A stretch of 31,542 bases of DNA, taken from the NCBI GenBank assembly GCA_052388135.1, contig JBQTIM010000209.1:1-31542 (forward strand). The letters run 5' to 3'. The stretch comes from JBQTIM01 sp052388135 (GTDB lineage Bacteria; Elusimicrobiota; Elusimicrobia; FEN-1173). Position numbers and translations under genes: made by a program. Position 1 is the first letter of the stretch, and each line of letters starts with the position of its first letter. The notes under the pieces are model-generated. The model was not told the origin of the DNA and did not search any database. It was given only the letters and a program-made list of their open reading frames with translations. Of this stretch, positions 12,718-22,615 are shown piece after piece.

Positions 12718-15700
12718 TTAAGCGGCCTGAGCCACCGCCCGGGCCGCATCCAATATGGCCTTGAATTCCCCTTCGCCGTAAGGGCGGAGCGACATGCCGC
12801 GGAAAATCCAAATCAGCTTCTTGACGACCAAGGTTCGGAACCTCTTATCCGAACCGAGGCCGGAATCGTCCACGGCGAAGGGCGAGGCGTAGTGAGATTC
12901 CACGGTGACGCCCCCGGGAACAAACCCCTCCTGCCCGAGCCCATTTAAAATCGGCAGGAGGGCGATGGAGAAATTCTCCGCGTCCACAAATTCCGCCTTT
13001 TGGTCGTGGATCCGCACGAGCCCGGAGCTTCTCCGAGCATGGGCGCGCACGGCCCCCGCCGCGCCGGAATTTGGCACGGCATCGTCCATGAAGACGACGG
13101 CCCTTTGGCCGTCGGGCATTTTCCTCAGCGTGCTCAACACGTCCGCCCAATACATCTCATCCCCGCCCGCCTGCGTGCCCAAACCGATGAACATCCGGAC
13201 GTCGCCTGATGGAGTTTCAACGGCGTCACGGGAAAGTATTTCGCCCGCCGCCACCGCGCCGACGACAGGGCCGACATGGCCTTTTACGGGGGATTCCAAG
13301 GCCGCGGCCCAGCCTTCTATGTCTTTCGCGGACGCCGCAGAACCCGCGCCGGCCTCTTCTCCCAAATTGTCCTGGGCCCCTCGCCACACCGCCAACGAGA
13401 GTAGACCCGAACCTCGGGCCCATGGTCTTTCCGCCGAAGCATCCGTTCCTCCCGCCGCTTCGGCCCGAACGGCTGCCGCCGCGTCCACGAATGCCGCCCC
13501 CAATTGTTTCCTTTGTACAGACGGAACGATCTCCGCGCCCTCCGGAGCCGTTCTTTCACCCACCAGCACTCCCAACAGCATCCCCTCGCCTTGCTCCTCC
13601 TGGGTCTCAACGGAAAATCTATTTCCCAGTAAAATATCCTTGATTTCACCGGCGCGCTCGCCATCCTCGTCCACGTCCAATTCATATCCCGGGTTGATAA
13701 GCAACCGCATGCTCGGAAGAGCGGCGAGCAAAGAGACGGCCTCTTCGTCCGGATTGACCGAGGCGTCGTATTCTCTATCTTTCTCATCCACCAACGCAAC
13801 CGAGGCAGTTTTCGCTCCCTGATCATACCCCAAGAAGCGCTGGAGCGTCATCCCTGTTTCCACCCGCAACCGGCCGGGGACGTATTTTTGTGCCCAATGC
13901 CTACGCAAATTACCGAATGACCCGTCGCTCTCCTCCCGATGCACGATGACTTGCCGGGCGCCGAGCTTTAATGCGGTTTCTGCCAAAACGCCGCTCCCCG
14001 GCCCGTCGGCGTCGATGACCGTCGCCTCTTTGAACATCTCGGCCCGCGCCAGCATGCGCGCCACGGCCAGCCGGGAAAAGGGGCTCATGGCCTCCGAGAG
14101 AAGCTCGTCCGGAACCTTGTAATACTGCTGGGGCGGCGTGAAGATCACATTGCCGGCCAGCTCTCCTAATTGCGCCGCCAATGTGTCCTCATAATCCAGC
14201 AAGCGCCTTTCCTCTCCCATAACGAAGATTAAAGGCCCGATGCGCGCCAACCGGACATCAACTTCGCTCTCACTGGCCGTGTCCGATTCAAACTCAAAAA
14301 TTCTGCCGCCGACGTCCATGCTCAGGCGTTTTCCCAACTCCGCGGAAACGTTCAGAATGCGCCGAACGCTTTCCGTCAAATCATGCGCCTCTGTATCGCT
14401 GAGCGCCAGGTTCGCAAGCTGGAAATCTTCGCCGCTTGGAGCGCCGCCCATCAACAAAGCTTTGCCTTTTATCCAGCGCCAAGCGTTTTGAAAGCTGTGG
14501 TAGAGAACGCCCGCGGCATGGCCGATGCCTAACAGCGCCGGCTTCGCCGCGCCGGCGAGCGCGCCGCCTTTCCCCAAGCCCGGCAGGAGCAGGGACAGGC
14601 CGCCCATGATTAAAAATTGGTGAAAAATGTCCCTTTTCTCCGATGGCGTCGCCGGACGGCTGACGAGGCGCCCTTGTTCATCCTTCAAGCCCGCAACAAA
14701 AACGTTTTTGTGCCCCAGGTAAGCCATAGACCAAGCGGCGCCCGCCGCCCATCCCATGGCCAACAACATGGGAATGAGGAATCCGGACAAGGACGTAAGA
14801 ATCAGATAAGCCGGCCCCATGACGAATCCGTTCTCCATCAGCGGCGCCGCCACGACGGCAGTGAGCCGGGGGAACCGCTCGAACAGGGGCTTCAAAAACC
14901 CGGCCACCAGCTGAGGGTCCGCAAGCTGGCCGGCGACCGCCGGCGTTCCGACCGGCCGGGGTATGGACGTGACGCGGACGCTTCCATCGGAGCGGGTCCA
15001 GCGCAGATGCAGCCGGGAGGGAATATCGCCCGTCTCCACTGGGAGTTGATCGAACGTCGACCTGTCCACATGGATGATCGAAACATCCTCGGCGTCCGCA
15101 AGGAAAGTCTCGGCTCCGTCCGGTATGTCGCCCGAGTAAGCCCGGGGCCGGCCGTGCATGGGCACGGTCTGATGGATTTCGAAATCGAAATCCACCTCCG
15201 TGGGATTGGGAAAATAATATTCCCACCGGCCGGTCCCCTCGTTGATGTGTCCGGCCCATGTTTGCGCCCGCGCCAAGGCGTGGAACGCTTCCCGCAGCTC
15301 CGCGGCCGGCCAGTCTGGAGAGACGTTCCAAACTTTATCGTAGATCTGGAGCCGAGCTTGGTCCGGCCCCAAGGAGGGGTGAGGCGGGAGGAGGGCAACC
15401 ACGCGGCCCGCGTCCCGGGCGGCATTGGTCGCGGTGACAAGCTCCCGGCTGAACCGTTGAGGCCACTCCTGCTTTGAGGCGTCCACGCCTTCCTCGGGCG
15501 GGTCGGCTTTGAGGATGATGCCGTAGGAGGGAACGCTCCGGGACCGGACGGCGGAGCGCAGTTCATCGAACCGCTTTTCTTGAAATTCCTTTTGGTCCCT
15601 CAAAGTCTCCCGGGCCTGCCGGATGCTTTCCTTGGTCTTGGCGACATAGCGGGCCAAATGGTTTTCTTGATAGCGGACGACCCTCACCTCGCCGGCCGGA

Positions 15701-18700
15701 ACCTCTTCCTTCGCCACCTGGCGGGCCACGTACATGCGCTGCTCCACGTCGTCCACGTCGTCGTCTCCCAGGAAGTCCCAAACGGTCAAGACGTTGCTCG
15801 CCGGGGCCGGCGTCGCATCGTTGTATGCGTCCAGGAACTCACGGGCGAACACCTCGTGGATGGCGGCGAGCTCCTCTGGGCTTTTGACGGAATCCCCCCG
15901 GGGGATGAGCGCGTAGCGGGGGCCGGCCGCCGTTCCCCGGTAAACGAAAATCTCATATTCGCCGCCGTAGCGATGCTTGAGGTGCCGGCCGATCAACATG
16001 CGTTTCGCCCAGAAAACGGCGTTGCCCTTTAAAAACCCGAGCTTCTTGAAAGTTCCCACGCCGGCTTCGTCCTCGTAATGCGGGAACGTCAACGACACCA
16101 GCACGACGTTCCGGCGGCGTTCCGGCTGTAAGTCCTCGAGCCGCTCCCTCAACTCCCGTTCCCACTCCCACCTCCCGCGCAGGGCGGATTCGTCCTGGTT
16201 TTCCGGATCCCGTTGCGCCTCCCGGATGCTCCGCTCGATATCGGCCGTCGTGTGCAGCCGGCGGCTGTTCCACACCGCGGGCACACCTCCTTGCTCTTTT
16301 GATTCATCCACACCCGCCAAAGCCGTGCGGAGAGACCATTCGAATCTTTCGTTTGCCGGCTCCTCGCTCCACCTCTGATCCTCCGCGGTGGCCACGCCCA
16401 TCGCGACGGAAGGAGTGAATTCCCAATAGTTCATATCCTCGGTGTCCTCCTCGTCCACTCGCCAAGGGTGCATCCGGAGGAGGGAATCGCCCCGGAGAAG
16501 CGTGTTGGCATCGGTCAGGAAAGATTCGGCGGCCTGCCGAGCCGTTCGGCCGGGAGGGATGCGGATGGTGAGAACGTGCGGGCCGGCCAGGGCGTAAGGA
16601 CGGGACAAATATCCGCCCATCCTCTGAATGAGCGCCGAGGCGTCGTCCGGCAGCGGTTCCTCGCCCAGAGACAGGGCCACCGCGCGGAATCCGCTGAATT
16701 GTTCTTTCAGGAATTCAGCAGCGCTTTCGGCGTCCTCCATGGGCAGCGCCAAATAACCTTCGTCCCCGCCCACCCCGGCCGCCCGGGCTCTTCCGCCGGA
16801 TTTTTCCGCGTAAGACAAGAGGGTTTCCTGGATGAAGTCGGAGAAGATATGCATTCCGGGGCGGAGGCCCGCGCGGCCGAGCAGAGTGTTGTGGGCCTTC
16901 ATTTTGTTCCCATCCACTCCGATCAGGGCCGTGTAGCGGCCCTCCGCGAACCCGTCGCGCAAGTCATCCTGCACAGCCGACATCTCCAAAAAGGGAAGCC
17001 GGATTTCCCCCGCCAAAATGCCGTGGGCGCGGGCCGACGCCTCCCGGGAGTGCGGCGAAGGAGAGGCCAAGACCATGGCGCGCATTTTGACCTCCCGTTC
17101 CCACTGCCTGGCAAGTATCCAGGCCGGCTCCCGGAGACGGTTTATGTCGAAATAAAATTGGTTCCTCTCGACGCCGAAGTGTGTCCCGGCGAAATCGCCC
17201 GGAAGTTCCCCGGAGGGGTCTTGGAGCCGTAAGAGAGCGGCAACGCCGTCGTCCAACTGCCTCAGGAACAGCAGGAACGATTTCCGGACGATGTCTTTTT
17301 CATCCGGAGACAGGCGCGGGTAAAACAGCTCCCAGGCTTTCCGGACCTTGTCCAACTCGGCGCGGGTCAGCGTCCGCGTGAGTTCTCCTTCCACGTTGTC
17401 GCCCGCCACGGTCAAGGACGACGGAACGAACATTCCCTCCTCCGGATGTTTCGGATCCGTAAAATATTTCAACGACGCGAATTGAAGGGCTTCCAGCCGG
17501 CTTTGAATCACGGGCGTGTAAAGGGCGTTGTCAAGCCCAGAGTACCCGCGCGGCACGCCGCTTCCGGGCGAATCGCCCGTGTCCGCAGGCTTTCTCCCGA
17601 ATGAATCGGAAGGCTCTCCAAGCGCGGCAACAGGGGCCTCCGGCCGGGGCGTCAATCTTTTCGACATCATGGTTCGGCCGTCGTCTCTTAAACCGGCCAT
17701 CCCGAACCCGATGGAAGCAAAAGCGCCGGCGCGGTCCGGGCTTACGAGGGCAACGGTGATGCGTTTAAAACCTCCCCGCTCAAGCCAGGGAATCAGCGTC
17801 CCCTGAATCCAATTCATGGAATCGAGCTGAAAGGCGTCCCTGCGCAACAGGTGGACGCCGCCGTCCTCGAGGTAGACCCGGCCGCCGCGGGCGATCAGCC
17901 GGATGATGAACATGGCTTGCGTCAACTCCAAGTTATTGGCCAGGTCGTCCGCCGTGGCATCGCCGGGGATGGACTCATCGTAAAGAGAGATTCTCAGGCG
18001 CGTTTCGTTCCCTGCAACCTCGGCGCGGACGGCGATGGAGAAGGGTCCGGAACTCCGGGGCAGGGGCATGAGCCGCCGGACGTGCTCGTCCGACAAGAGG
18101 AAATTCGCGCCGGCGGCGGAGGGGAGCGCGTCGCCGAACCTCCGCACGGCGGCGGCATCCATCGCCGCGGCGGCGTCTTGGCGGCGGGCTTGGAGGAAGA
18201 GCCGCTTGGCGAGTTCGGCGTCGAGGATCCTTTCAAAAGCGATGGGGCCGGCCTCGCGGGCGCGCAAAGTCTCCGGGGGAAGCCGGGACCCGCCTTTTCC
18301 CACCAAAACGGCGGCCACCCCTTCCTCGGCCAGCCGCAGCAGGGGATAGCCCGTTTGGTGGGGCTCGCCTTCGTCGTCCACCACCAACACTTCGCCGGGC
18401 CGGACGCCGCTCCTTTGCGCCAAATATTTGGCGCGGACGAGGTCCGCCTTGGTGATGAGGCTGAGGTTCAGCGTGGCCCGACCGCCGGGCATGACTTGCA
18501 CGCCGGGAAGGCGGGCGGCCAGTTTTTCGGCGAATTCCTGCCGGGGATCGCGGCCGGCGTCGATTTCCTTATAGAAAGAGACCGTGGCGAAGGCCCGGGG
18601 ACCTTCCTCGCCCGCGGCCAGGGTCCGGATCTCGATGCCGTCGATCCGATGAGCGTCCATGTCCCCGCTCTGGCCCACGTGCCGAGACGCGGCCATTTCC

Positions 18701-21700
18701 ACCGCAACGTCCGCCGACGACAAGAGGCCCATCTCAATTCCTATGTCTTTCACCAAAGAGATCAGGACTTCCGCCGAGAGCTGGGGACGGCCTTGGGGCA
18801 GGCCGCCCAGGCGATCCACCTCTTCGAGGCCGAAGCGGGGGAAAAGTGGAAGCCGCTCGGCGGCCTCGGGCGGGAGTTCGCGCAGGATTTCTTCGGGCCT
18901 GAGCCGCTCGGCGATGTTGTTGCGGGAACGTGTGGAAAGGATGCCGATGGCGAGGTCCTCATAATCGTCGAGCAGGCGGGCCATGCGCCTTTTGATGTCT
19001 TCCGACACGTCCTCTTCTCGGTCTCGGGTCCTCCAGGCGGCCGTGTTGTCCAGGTCGCTGAGGATAACCTTGGCCGGCGGATTTTGCCAGAGGGCCGAAA
19101 GCGGGTCGGCGCTCCTCCAGCGGGAGCCCAGCGCGCCTTCTATAAACTCGGCGGAGGCCCGTCGCGCGCCTTCGGAACCGGCCGAAGGATTGTCAAGCAA
19201 CTGGAGGGCCACCCGCTCAAACTGAAAGGAGGACAATTCGTCCGCGCCGGCCGCATCGAGCAGACGCAGCGCCTGCTGGGCGTTCCCCTCCCGAACCAGG
19301 CGCACGAGCCGGCCTTCCAGGGCGGGAGGAGCGCGGGGCCGGCTCCTCTCAACGTCCGCCGCCGTCCGCCTGACATCAAACACGGGATGCTCCGCGGTGG
19401 CCCCTTCGCCGTCGGTCGGAAATTCGGCGGGCCGGTCCGCGGCGGGATGGATCAGGCGCAGCAGCTTTCGCGCGCCCTCCCCGCCGGCCTGCCGGAAATC
19501 CCGCGTCGGAAACCAGGAAAGCCGCGGCCGGCCGGGAGCCGCGCCGCCGCCTTGATAATAAATTTCAAACGCGGCCATTCCCGAGGCCAGCGTCAAAGCC
19601 AGGTAAGGCGCGGACAGGTTGCCGGAAAGGGCCGCCAAACCCAACAGGGCCGCTTGGACGAGGACGATGGTCAGGGGGAAGTTTCTCAGCGCGGCGGCGG
19701 CCGCGGCCCGGCCGGTTTCCGCCGACCGCGAAGCGAGAGCCCGCCCTTCTCGCAAGAGGATGGAGACGCCGCCGGCCCGCCAAGAGGACAGGCTGTGGCG
19801 CCAGCCGGTGAACCGCACGGGCCTTATTTGATAGCCGGTGCCCCGGTCCGCGTAGATTGAGTCCGTGGCCACGGCTCCGGAGGCGGCCGGCAGAGGCTCG
19901 GAAGCGCGGCCGGCTTGCAGGCCCGACGGGCCGCCCGGCCGGATGGCGACGGGCGCCGTGTCTCCCCTGTCCGCGTTATCCACAGCGTCGTGGGCAGCCG
20001 CCGCCAAGTCTCCCAAGTCCGAGGCCTCGCCGGGAAGGCTTGCGGGACGCGCTTCCGCCGTCCGCCGCCAAAACGAAAGGTAAAGTTTTTCGCCCAGCAG
20101 GAGATTTTCCAGCGGCGTGCGGGCGGCGGCGAAGACGTCCAGGTATTTGGAGCCTTTTTCGATCTGGCCTATTTTGGGGGTGAGGGTGGCGTAGGAGACG
20201 CCGCGGGATTCCAAGAGGGTCTCCAGGCCGGGGGTGTGGAAACCGCCGGCCACGAGGACCGGCAGGGCGCCCGAGGATTCGCGGGCCTTGGCCAGGAGGT
20301 TTTCCACCAGGGCCTCGTTGCGTTGATAAGCGGCGTGGTAAAAGTTTTCGAAGGGGGCCAGGAGGCCGGCCAAGGAAGCGTCCGCGCGGGAGGAAGAAGG
20401 CAGAGACACTTCGGCGGCCAAAGCGCGGAGCCGGCCCGAGAAAGCCAGGATGTCGTCCCGGCGGGCGCGGTAGCGGTCCCACTCGGCGGGGCCGAACTCG
20501 TTGTCTTTGAGGCGCTCCAGGAGGCGAAGGTCGTCCTGAAGGGCCATGAGGCGGGACTGGGCCGGGGTCTTCACCAAGCGGGCCACGACGGCGGCCTTGA
20601 GTTCTTCGATTTCGTCGAAGAGGCGGTAGCGGTCTATTTTTTCCGCCAGGAGCACGTAGCGGATGTATTCGTCGAACTGCGGGAAGTCCTTGAGGCGGAC
20701 GCCGTGGGCCTCGGCCAGCTTTTTCAGCGCGTCGTAGTATTGGCCGTAGCGGATGTTCCCCAGGCGGTAGGCCAGGCTGTGGCGGACGAGGCCGTCCAGG
20801 GCTTTTTCGTCCAGCCGCCGGGAAAGGTCCTCGATGAGGCGCAGCCGCTCGGCCTCCACGGCTTTGAAGTTGAGGGATTCCTCCAGGGCGAGGACGTTCT
20901 GGAAGGCGCCGACCTGGGGAAAGGCGCCGAGGGAAACCGCTCCGCCGGCGGCGTCATGGCCCGCCGAGGACAGGTAGCGGATGTAACCCAAAAGGTCCAG
21001 GCTGCCCCGGTGGTAGGCTTCCAGATTTTCATGCAGCTGCCAGAGCTCCAGGCTGAGCAGGCGCTTGCCCGCGGCTTCGAGGCCGGCCCGGCTGTCTTTG
21101 ATCCAGGCCTCAAGGCCCGCCTTTTGCGTGCGGCCGTCGCGGTAGGCTTGGACGTTGCGGAGATACAGGTCCACGTTCTCGACGCCCCAAAACAGGGGCT
21201 CGCGCTTCGTGGTGATGCCGAAATATTCCGGGCCCGTGATGAACTTGCGGTCGAGGAAGTAGCCGGCGATGAATTCCCGGTGCGCGGGGTTGGAGCAGCG
21301 GCGATGGGGTTCCAGCCGGAAGGCGCCGGAGGCTCCCTCGAGGCCGACCAGAAGTTTTTCGGCCGGCCCGCCGTTTTTCCGCACGCCCGCTTCCAGATGC
21401 TCCAGGATGTGGGCGATGTTGAGCTGGGCGGAATGGACGTCGTGAACGTCCTGGATGAGCACCGCCATGGGCCCGCGGCCGCCCGGGGCCACGAACACCT
21501 TGCGGATGTCTCCGTAGGCCGAAGGCAGGGAGGCCAGCCAGGCCGGGGTGCGGGAAGAGCCGGCTTGCGCGGGAAGAGGCATGTCCGCGGCGCCGTGCAG
21601 CCGGGAAAGGGGCCCTTGGGAGGAAACGGCGGGCAGGGCTTCGGCCAACGGTCCCGGCAGACGGGCGTAAAGGCCGCGCGCGTCGCCGGAATCGGTTTTC

Positions 21701-21837
21701 TTGAGGGATCTAACGGCTTGGCGGCGTTCCGTCCAAAAATTGGCCTCCGCCAGCGGCGCCGCCGCCGTGGAATAGAAGAAGACCGCCGACAGGAACGCGG
21801 CGATGATCTTTTGATGAGGAAAAGGGCCGTTCTTCAT
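12718..21837 (-). CDS. Giant 3,039-residue exported mosaic protein (ChaN/Tiki-like, HAD-like, GGDEF-like, methyltransferase-like regions)
   Basis: A single uninterrupted frame with AGAGGAG just before the ATG. By-eye map: residues 1-33 export or anchor helix (FLSAVFFYSTAAAPLAEA) then FWTERRQAV; 110-560 a domain with VLIQDVHDVHSAQLNIA (about 127), LLVGLEGASG and LVAGGFHTPGLETLL (about 530), resembling ChaN/Tiki-type folds; 716-755 two membrane segments; 915-1180 HAD-like with SDLDNTAAW (about 927), ILSTRS and VVDDEGEPH (about 1150); about 1290-1400 possibly GNAT-like; 1630-1845 a degenerate GGDEF with GVGGDEG at 1688 and a SVAMGVA...AL..V..SKEQGG end; 2325-2455 several membrane segments; 2560-2740 a Rossmann methyltransferase-like region with DADGPGSGVLAETALKLGA; an unrecognised C-terminus. 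Its N-terminus is paralogous to the gene at 30258. The membrane segments suggest envelope localisation. Function is unknown; the domain calls vary from fair (HAD, GGDEF) to tentative. Confidence 0.8.
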   Translation of the reverse strand: MKNGPFPHQKIIAAFLSAVFFYSTAAAPLAEANFWTERRQAVRSLKKTDSGDARGLYARLPGPLAEALPAVSSQGPLSRLHGAADMPLPAQAGSSRTPAWLASLPSAYGDIRKVFVAPGGRGPMAVLIQDVHDVHSAQLNIAHILEHLEAGVRKNGGPAEKLLVGLEGASGAFRLEPHRRCSNPAHREFIAGYFLDRKFITGPEYFGITTKREPLFWGVENVDLYLRNVQAYRDGRTQKAGLEAWIKDSRAGLEAAGKRLLSLELWQLHENLEAYHRGSLDLLGYIRYLSSAGHDAAGGAVSLGAFPQVGAFQNVLALEESLNFKAVEAERLRLIEDLSRRLDEKALDGLVRHSLAYRLGNIRYGQYYDALKKLAEAHGVRLKDFPQFDEYIRYVLLAEKIDRYRLFDEIEELKAAVVARLVKTPAQSRLMALQDDLRLLERLKDNEFGPAEWDRYRARRDDILAFSGRLRALAAEVSLPSSSRADASLAGLLAPFENFYHAAYQRNEALVENLLAKARESSGALPVLVAGGFHTPGLETLLESRGVSYATLTPKIGQIEKGSKYLDVFAAARTPLENLLLGEKLYLSFWRRTAEARPASLPGEASDLGDLAAAAHDAVDNADRGDTAPVAIRPGGPSGLQAGRASEPLPAASGAVATDSIYADRGTGYQIRPVRFTGWRHSLSSWRAGGVSILLREGRALASRSAETGRAAAAAALRNFPLTIVLVQAALLGLAALSGNLSAPYLALTLASGMAAFEIYYQGGGAAPGRPRLSWFPTRDFRQAGGEGARKLLRLIHPAADRPAEFPTDGEGATAEHPVFDVRRTAADVERSRPRAPPALEGRLVRLVREGNAQQALRLLDAAGADELSSFQFERVALQLLDNPSAGSEGARRASAEFIEGALGSRWRSADPLSALWQNPPAKVILSDLDNTAAWRTRDREEDVSEDIKRRMARLLDDYEDLAIGILSTRSRNNIAERLRPEEILRELPPEAAERLPLFPRFGLEEVDRLGGLPQGRPQLSAEVLISLVKDIGIEMGLLSSADVAVEMAASRHVGQSGDMDAHRIDGIEIRTLAAGEEGPRAFATVSFYKEIDAGRDPRQEFAEKLAARLPGVQVMPGGRATLNLSLITKADLVRAKYLAQRSGVRPGEVLVVDDEGEPHQTGYPLLRLAEEGVAAVLVGKGGSRLPPETLRAREAGPIAFERILDAELAKRLFLQARRQDAAAAMDAAAVRRFGDALPSAAGANFLLSDEHVRRLMPLPRSSGPFSIAVRAEVAGNETRLRISLYDESIPGDATADDLANNLELTQAMFIIRLIARGGRVYLEDGGVHLLRRDAFQLDSMNWIQGTLIPWLERGGFKRITVALVSPDRAGAFASIGFGMAGLRDDGRTMMSKRLTPRPEAPVAALGEPSDSFGRKPADTGDSPGSGVPRGYSGLDNALYTPVIQSRLEALQFASLKYFTDPKHPEEGMFVPSSLTVAGDNVEGELTRTLTRAELDKVRKAWELFYPRLSPDEKDIVRKSFLLFLRQLDDGVAALLRLQDPSGELPGDFAGTHFGVERNQFYFDINRLREPAWILARQWEREVKMRAMVLASPSPHSREASARAHGILAGEIRLPFLEMSAVQDDLRDGFAEGRYTALIGVDGNKMKAHNTLLGRAGLRPGMHIFSDFIQETLLSYAEKSGGRARAAGVGGDEGYLALPMEDAESAAEFLKEQFSGFRAVALSLGEEPLPDDASALIQRMGGYLSRPYALAGPHVLTIRIPPGRTARQAAESFLTDANTLLRGDSLLRMHPWRVDEEDTEDMNYWEFTPSVAMGVATAEDQRWSEEPANERFEWSLRTALAGVDESKEQGGVPAVWNSRRLHTTADIERSIREAQRDPENQDESALRGRWEWERELRERLEDLQPERRRNVVLVSLTFPHYEDEAGVGTFKKLGFLKGNAVFWAKRMLIGRHLKHRYGGEYEIFVYRGTAAGPRYALIPRGDSVKSPEELAAIHEVFAREFLDAYNDATPAPASNVLTVWDFLGDDDVDDVEQRMYVARQVAKEEVPAGEVRVVRYQENHLARYVAKTKESIRQARETLRDQKEFQEKRFDELRSAVRSRSVPSYGIILKADPPEEGVDASKQEWPQRFSRELVTATNAARDAGRVVALLPPHPSLGPDQARLQIYDKVWNVSPDWPAAELREAFHALARAQTWAGHINEGTGRWEYYFPNPTEVDFDFEIHQTVPMHGRPRAYSGDIPDGAETFLADAEDVSIIHVDRSTFDQLPVETGDIPSRLHLRWTRSDGSVRVTSIPRPVGTPAVAGQLADPQLVAGFLKPLFERFPRLTAVVAAPLMENGFVMGPAYLILTSLSGFLIPMLLAMGWAAGAAWSMAYLGHKNVFVAGLKDEQGRLVSRPATPSEKRDIFHQFLIMGGLSLLLPGLGKGGALAGAAKPALLGIGHAAGVLYHSFQNAWRWIKGKALLMGGAPSGEDFQLANLALSDTEAHDLTESVRRILNVSAELGKRLSMDVGGRIFEFESDTASESEVDVRLARIGPLIFVMGEERRLLDYEDTLAAQLGELAGNVIFTPPQQYYKVPDELLSEAMSPFSRLAVARMLARAEMFKEATVIDADGPGSGVLAETALKLGARQVIVHREESDGSFGNLRRHWAQKYVPGRLRVETGMTLQRFLGYDQGAKTASVALVDEKDREYDASVNPDEEAVSLLAALPSMRLLINPGYELDVDEDGERAGEIKDILLGNRFSVETQEEQGEGMLLGVLVGERTAPEGAEIVPSVQRKQLGAAFVDAAAAVRAEAAGGTDASAERPWARGSGLLSLAVWRGAQDNLGEEAGAGSAASAKDIEGWAAALESPVKGHVGPVVGAVAAGEILSRDAVETPSGDVRMFIGLGTQAGGDEMYWADVLSTLRKMPDGQRAVVFMDDAVPNSGAAGAVRAHARRSSGLVRIHDQKAEFVDAENFSIALLPILNGLGQEGFVPGGVTVESHYASPFAVDDSGLGSDKRFRTLVVKKLIWIFRGMSLRPYGEGEFKAILDAARAVAQAA

Positions 21838-21868
21838 AGCTCCTCTAATAGTAGAAGAGCTGTCTTAA

Positions 21869-21901
21869 GGCAACCTTAACAGATTGTAACGGTTATGTAA
21901 A
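21869..21901 (-). promoter_or_regulatory. Three 11-bp direct-repeat units upstream of the giant gene (PhoB/OmpR-like operator)
   Basis: Read on the minus strand, three consecutive 11-mers are TTTACATAACC, GTTACAATCTG and TTAAGGTTGCC, ending 31 bp before the ATG. The same arrangement (two nTTACA units then TTAAG) occurs in front of the paralog at 30258. An 11-bp period of direct repeats is the binding geometry of OmpR/PhoB-family activators. Confidence 0.5.
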
Positions 21902-21930
21902 TTCTAGGCGGGTTAGGGAACGGCGCCGCG

Positions 21931-22611
21931 TCAGGTGCGGCGGACGTAAATCTTTTTGGCGATGTTTTCTTCCAACGCCAGTTGGCTTTCGCCCAGTTCC
22001 ACGACGTAGGTGGGGAAAGTTTGGTGAAGATGGACCCGCGTGCCGGGGACGACGCCCAGGGACAGGAGTTTGTGCAGTTCGGGGTGATCGTGGAGGAGGA
22101 GGTAGGCGATGGTGCCCTCCTGGCCGGCGGCCAGTTTGTCCAGGGGGACCACCAGGGCTTCCACCTGCCGCTCGGCCTTTTGGCAGCAGTCGCCCGCGGG
22201 GATGGGCGAGCCGTGGGGGCATTCCGTGGGATGGCCCAGGAGCGTGCAGATGGAGCGCGACACCTCGGGCGAGAGGATGTGCTCGAGTTGGCAGGCGTTG
22301 GGGTCTATGTTGGCGCGGTCCAGGTTCAGCACGTCGGAAAGGAGGCGCTCGGCCAGGCGGTGGCGGCGGGTGATGTCGCGGGCCAGGGCTTCGCCGTCGG
22401 GCGTGAGGGCGAGGTTTTCCCCCGCCTCGCGGACGTAGCCCTTGTTCAGCAGCGTCTCGTAAATCCCTTCGGCCACCGCTTCCTTGAGCGCCGGCTCAAG
22501 GACGGATTTTTTCCGCTCGCCTTCCTCGAACTTGAACCAGATCAGCCCCAAGGCCTCTTCAAGGTCCTCTTGCTCCGCCGACGGGATGGGAAATTTTTTG
22601 GTTTCGGTCAT
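21931..22611 (-). CDS. DtxR/IdeR-family metal-dependent repressor with C-terminal FeoA-like domain
   Basis: The 226-residue protein has an N-terminal winged helix (about 12-75) and a dimerisation/metal domain with H84, E88, C107, E110 and H111 in the spacing of DtxR metal ligands (RRHRLAERLL, CQLEHILSPEVS), followed by the ECPHGSPIP stretch. The last 70 residues (TIAYLLLHDHPELHKLLSLGVVPGTRV, AKKIYVR) form an SH3/FeoA-like domain. Cys107 matches the Cys of iron-responsive DtxR/IdeR rather than typical MntR. It is expected to repress iron uptake when metal-loaded. It starts 4 bp after the toxin stop, so it may share the toxin-antitoxin promoter; no separate feoA is present. Mn sensing remains possible. 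Confidence 0.88.
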   Translation of the reverse strand: MTETKKFPIPSAEQEDLEEALGLIWFKFEEGERKKSVLEPALKEAVAEGIYETLLNKGYVREAGENLALTPDGEALARDITRRHRLAERLLSDVLNLDRANIDPNACQLEHILSPEVSRSICTLLGHPTECPHGSPIPAGDCCQKAERQVEALVVPLDKLAAGQEGTIAYLLLHDHPELHKLLSLGVVPGTRVHLHQTFPTYVVELGESQLALEENIAKKIYVRRT

Positions 22612-22615
22612 GGGG

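Noticed and set aside
17851..21879. Two long plus-strand frames (669 and 654 codons) opposite the giant gene
   Set aside because: The composition is shadow-like, with no motifs or ribosome sites, while the minus-strand frame has export signal, domains and a paralog.
21869..21901. Calling the 11-bp repeats a true Pho box
   Set aside because: The period fits PhoB but no phosphate gene is nearby and the hexamer differs from the E. coli consensus, so only an OmpR/PhoB-class label is used.
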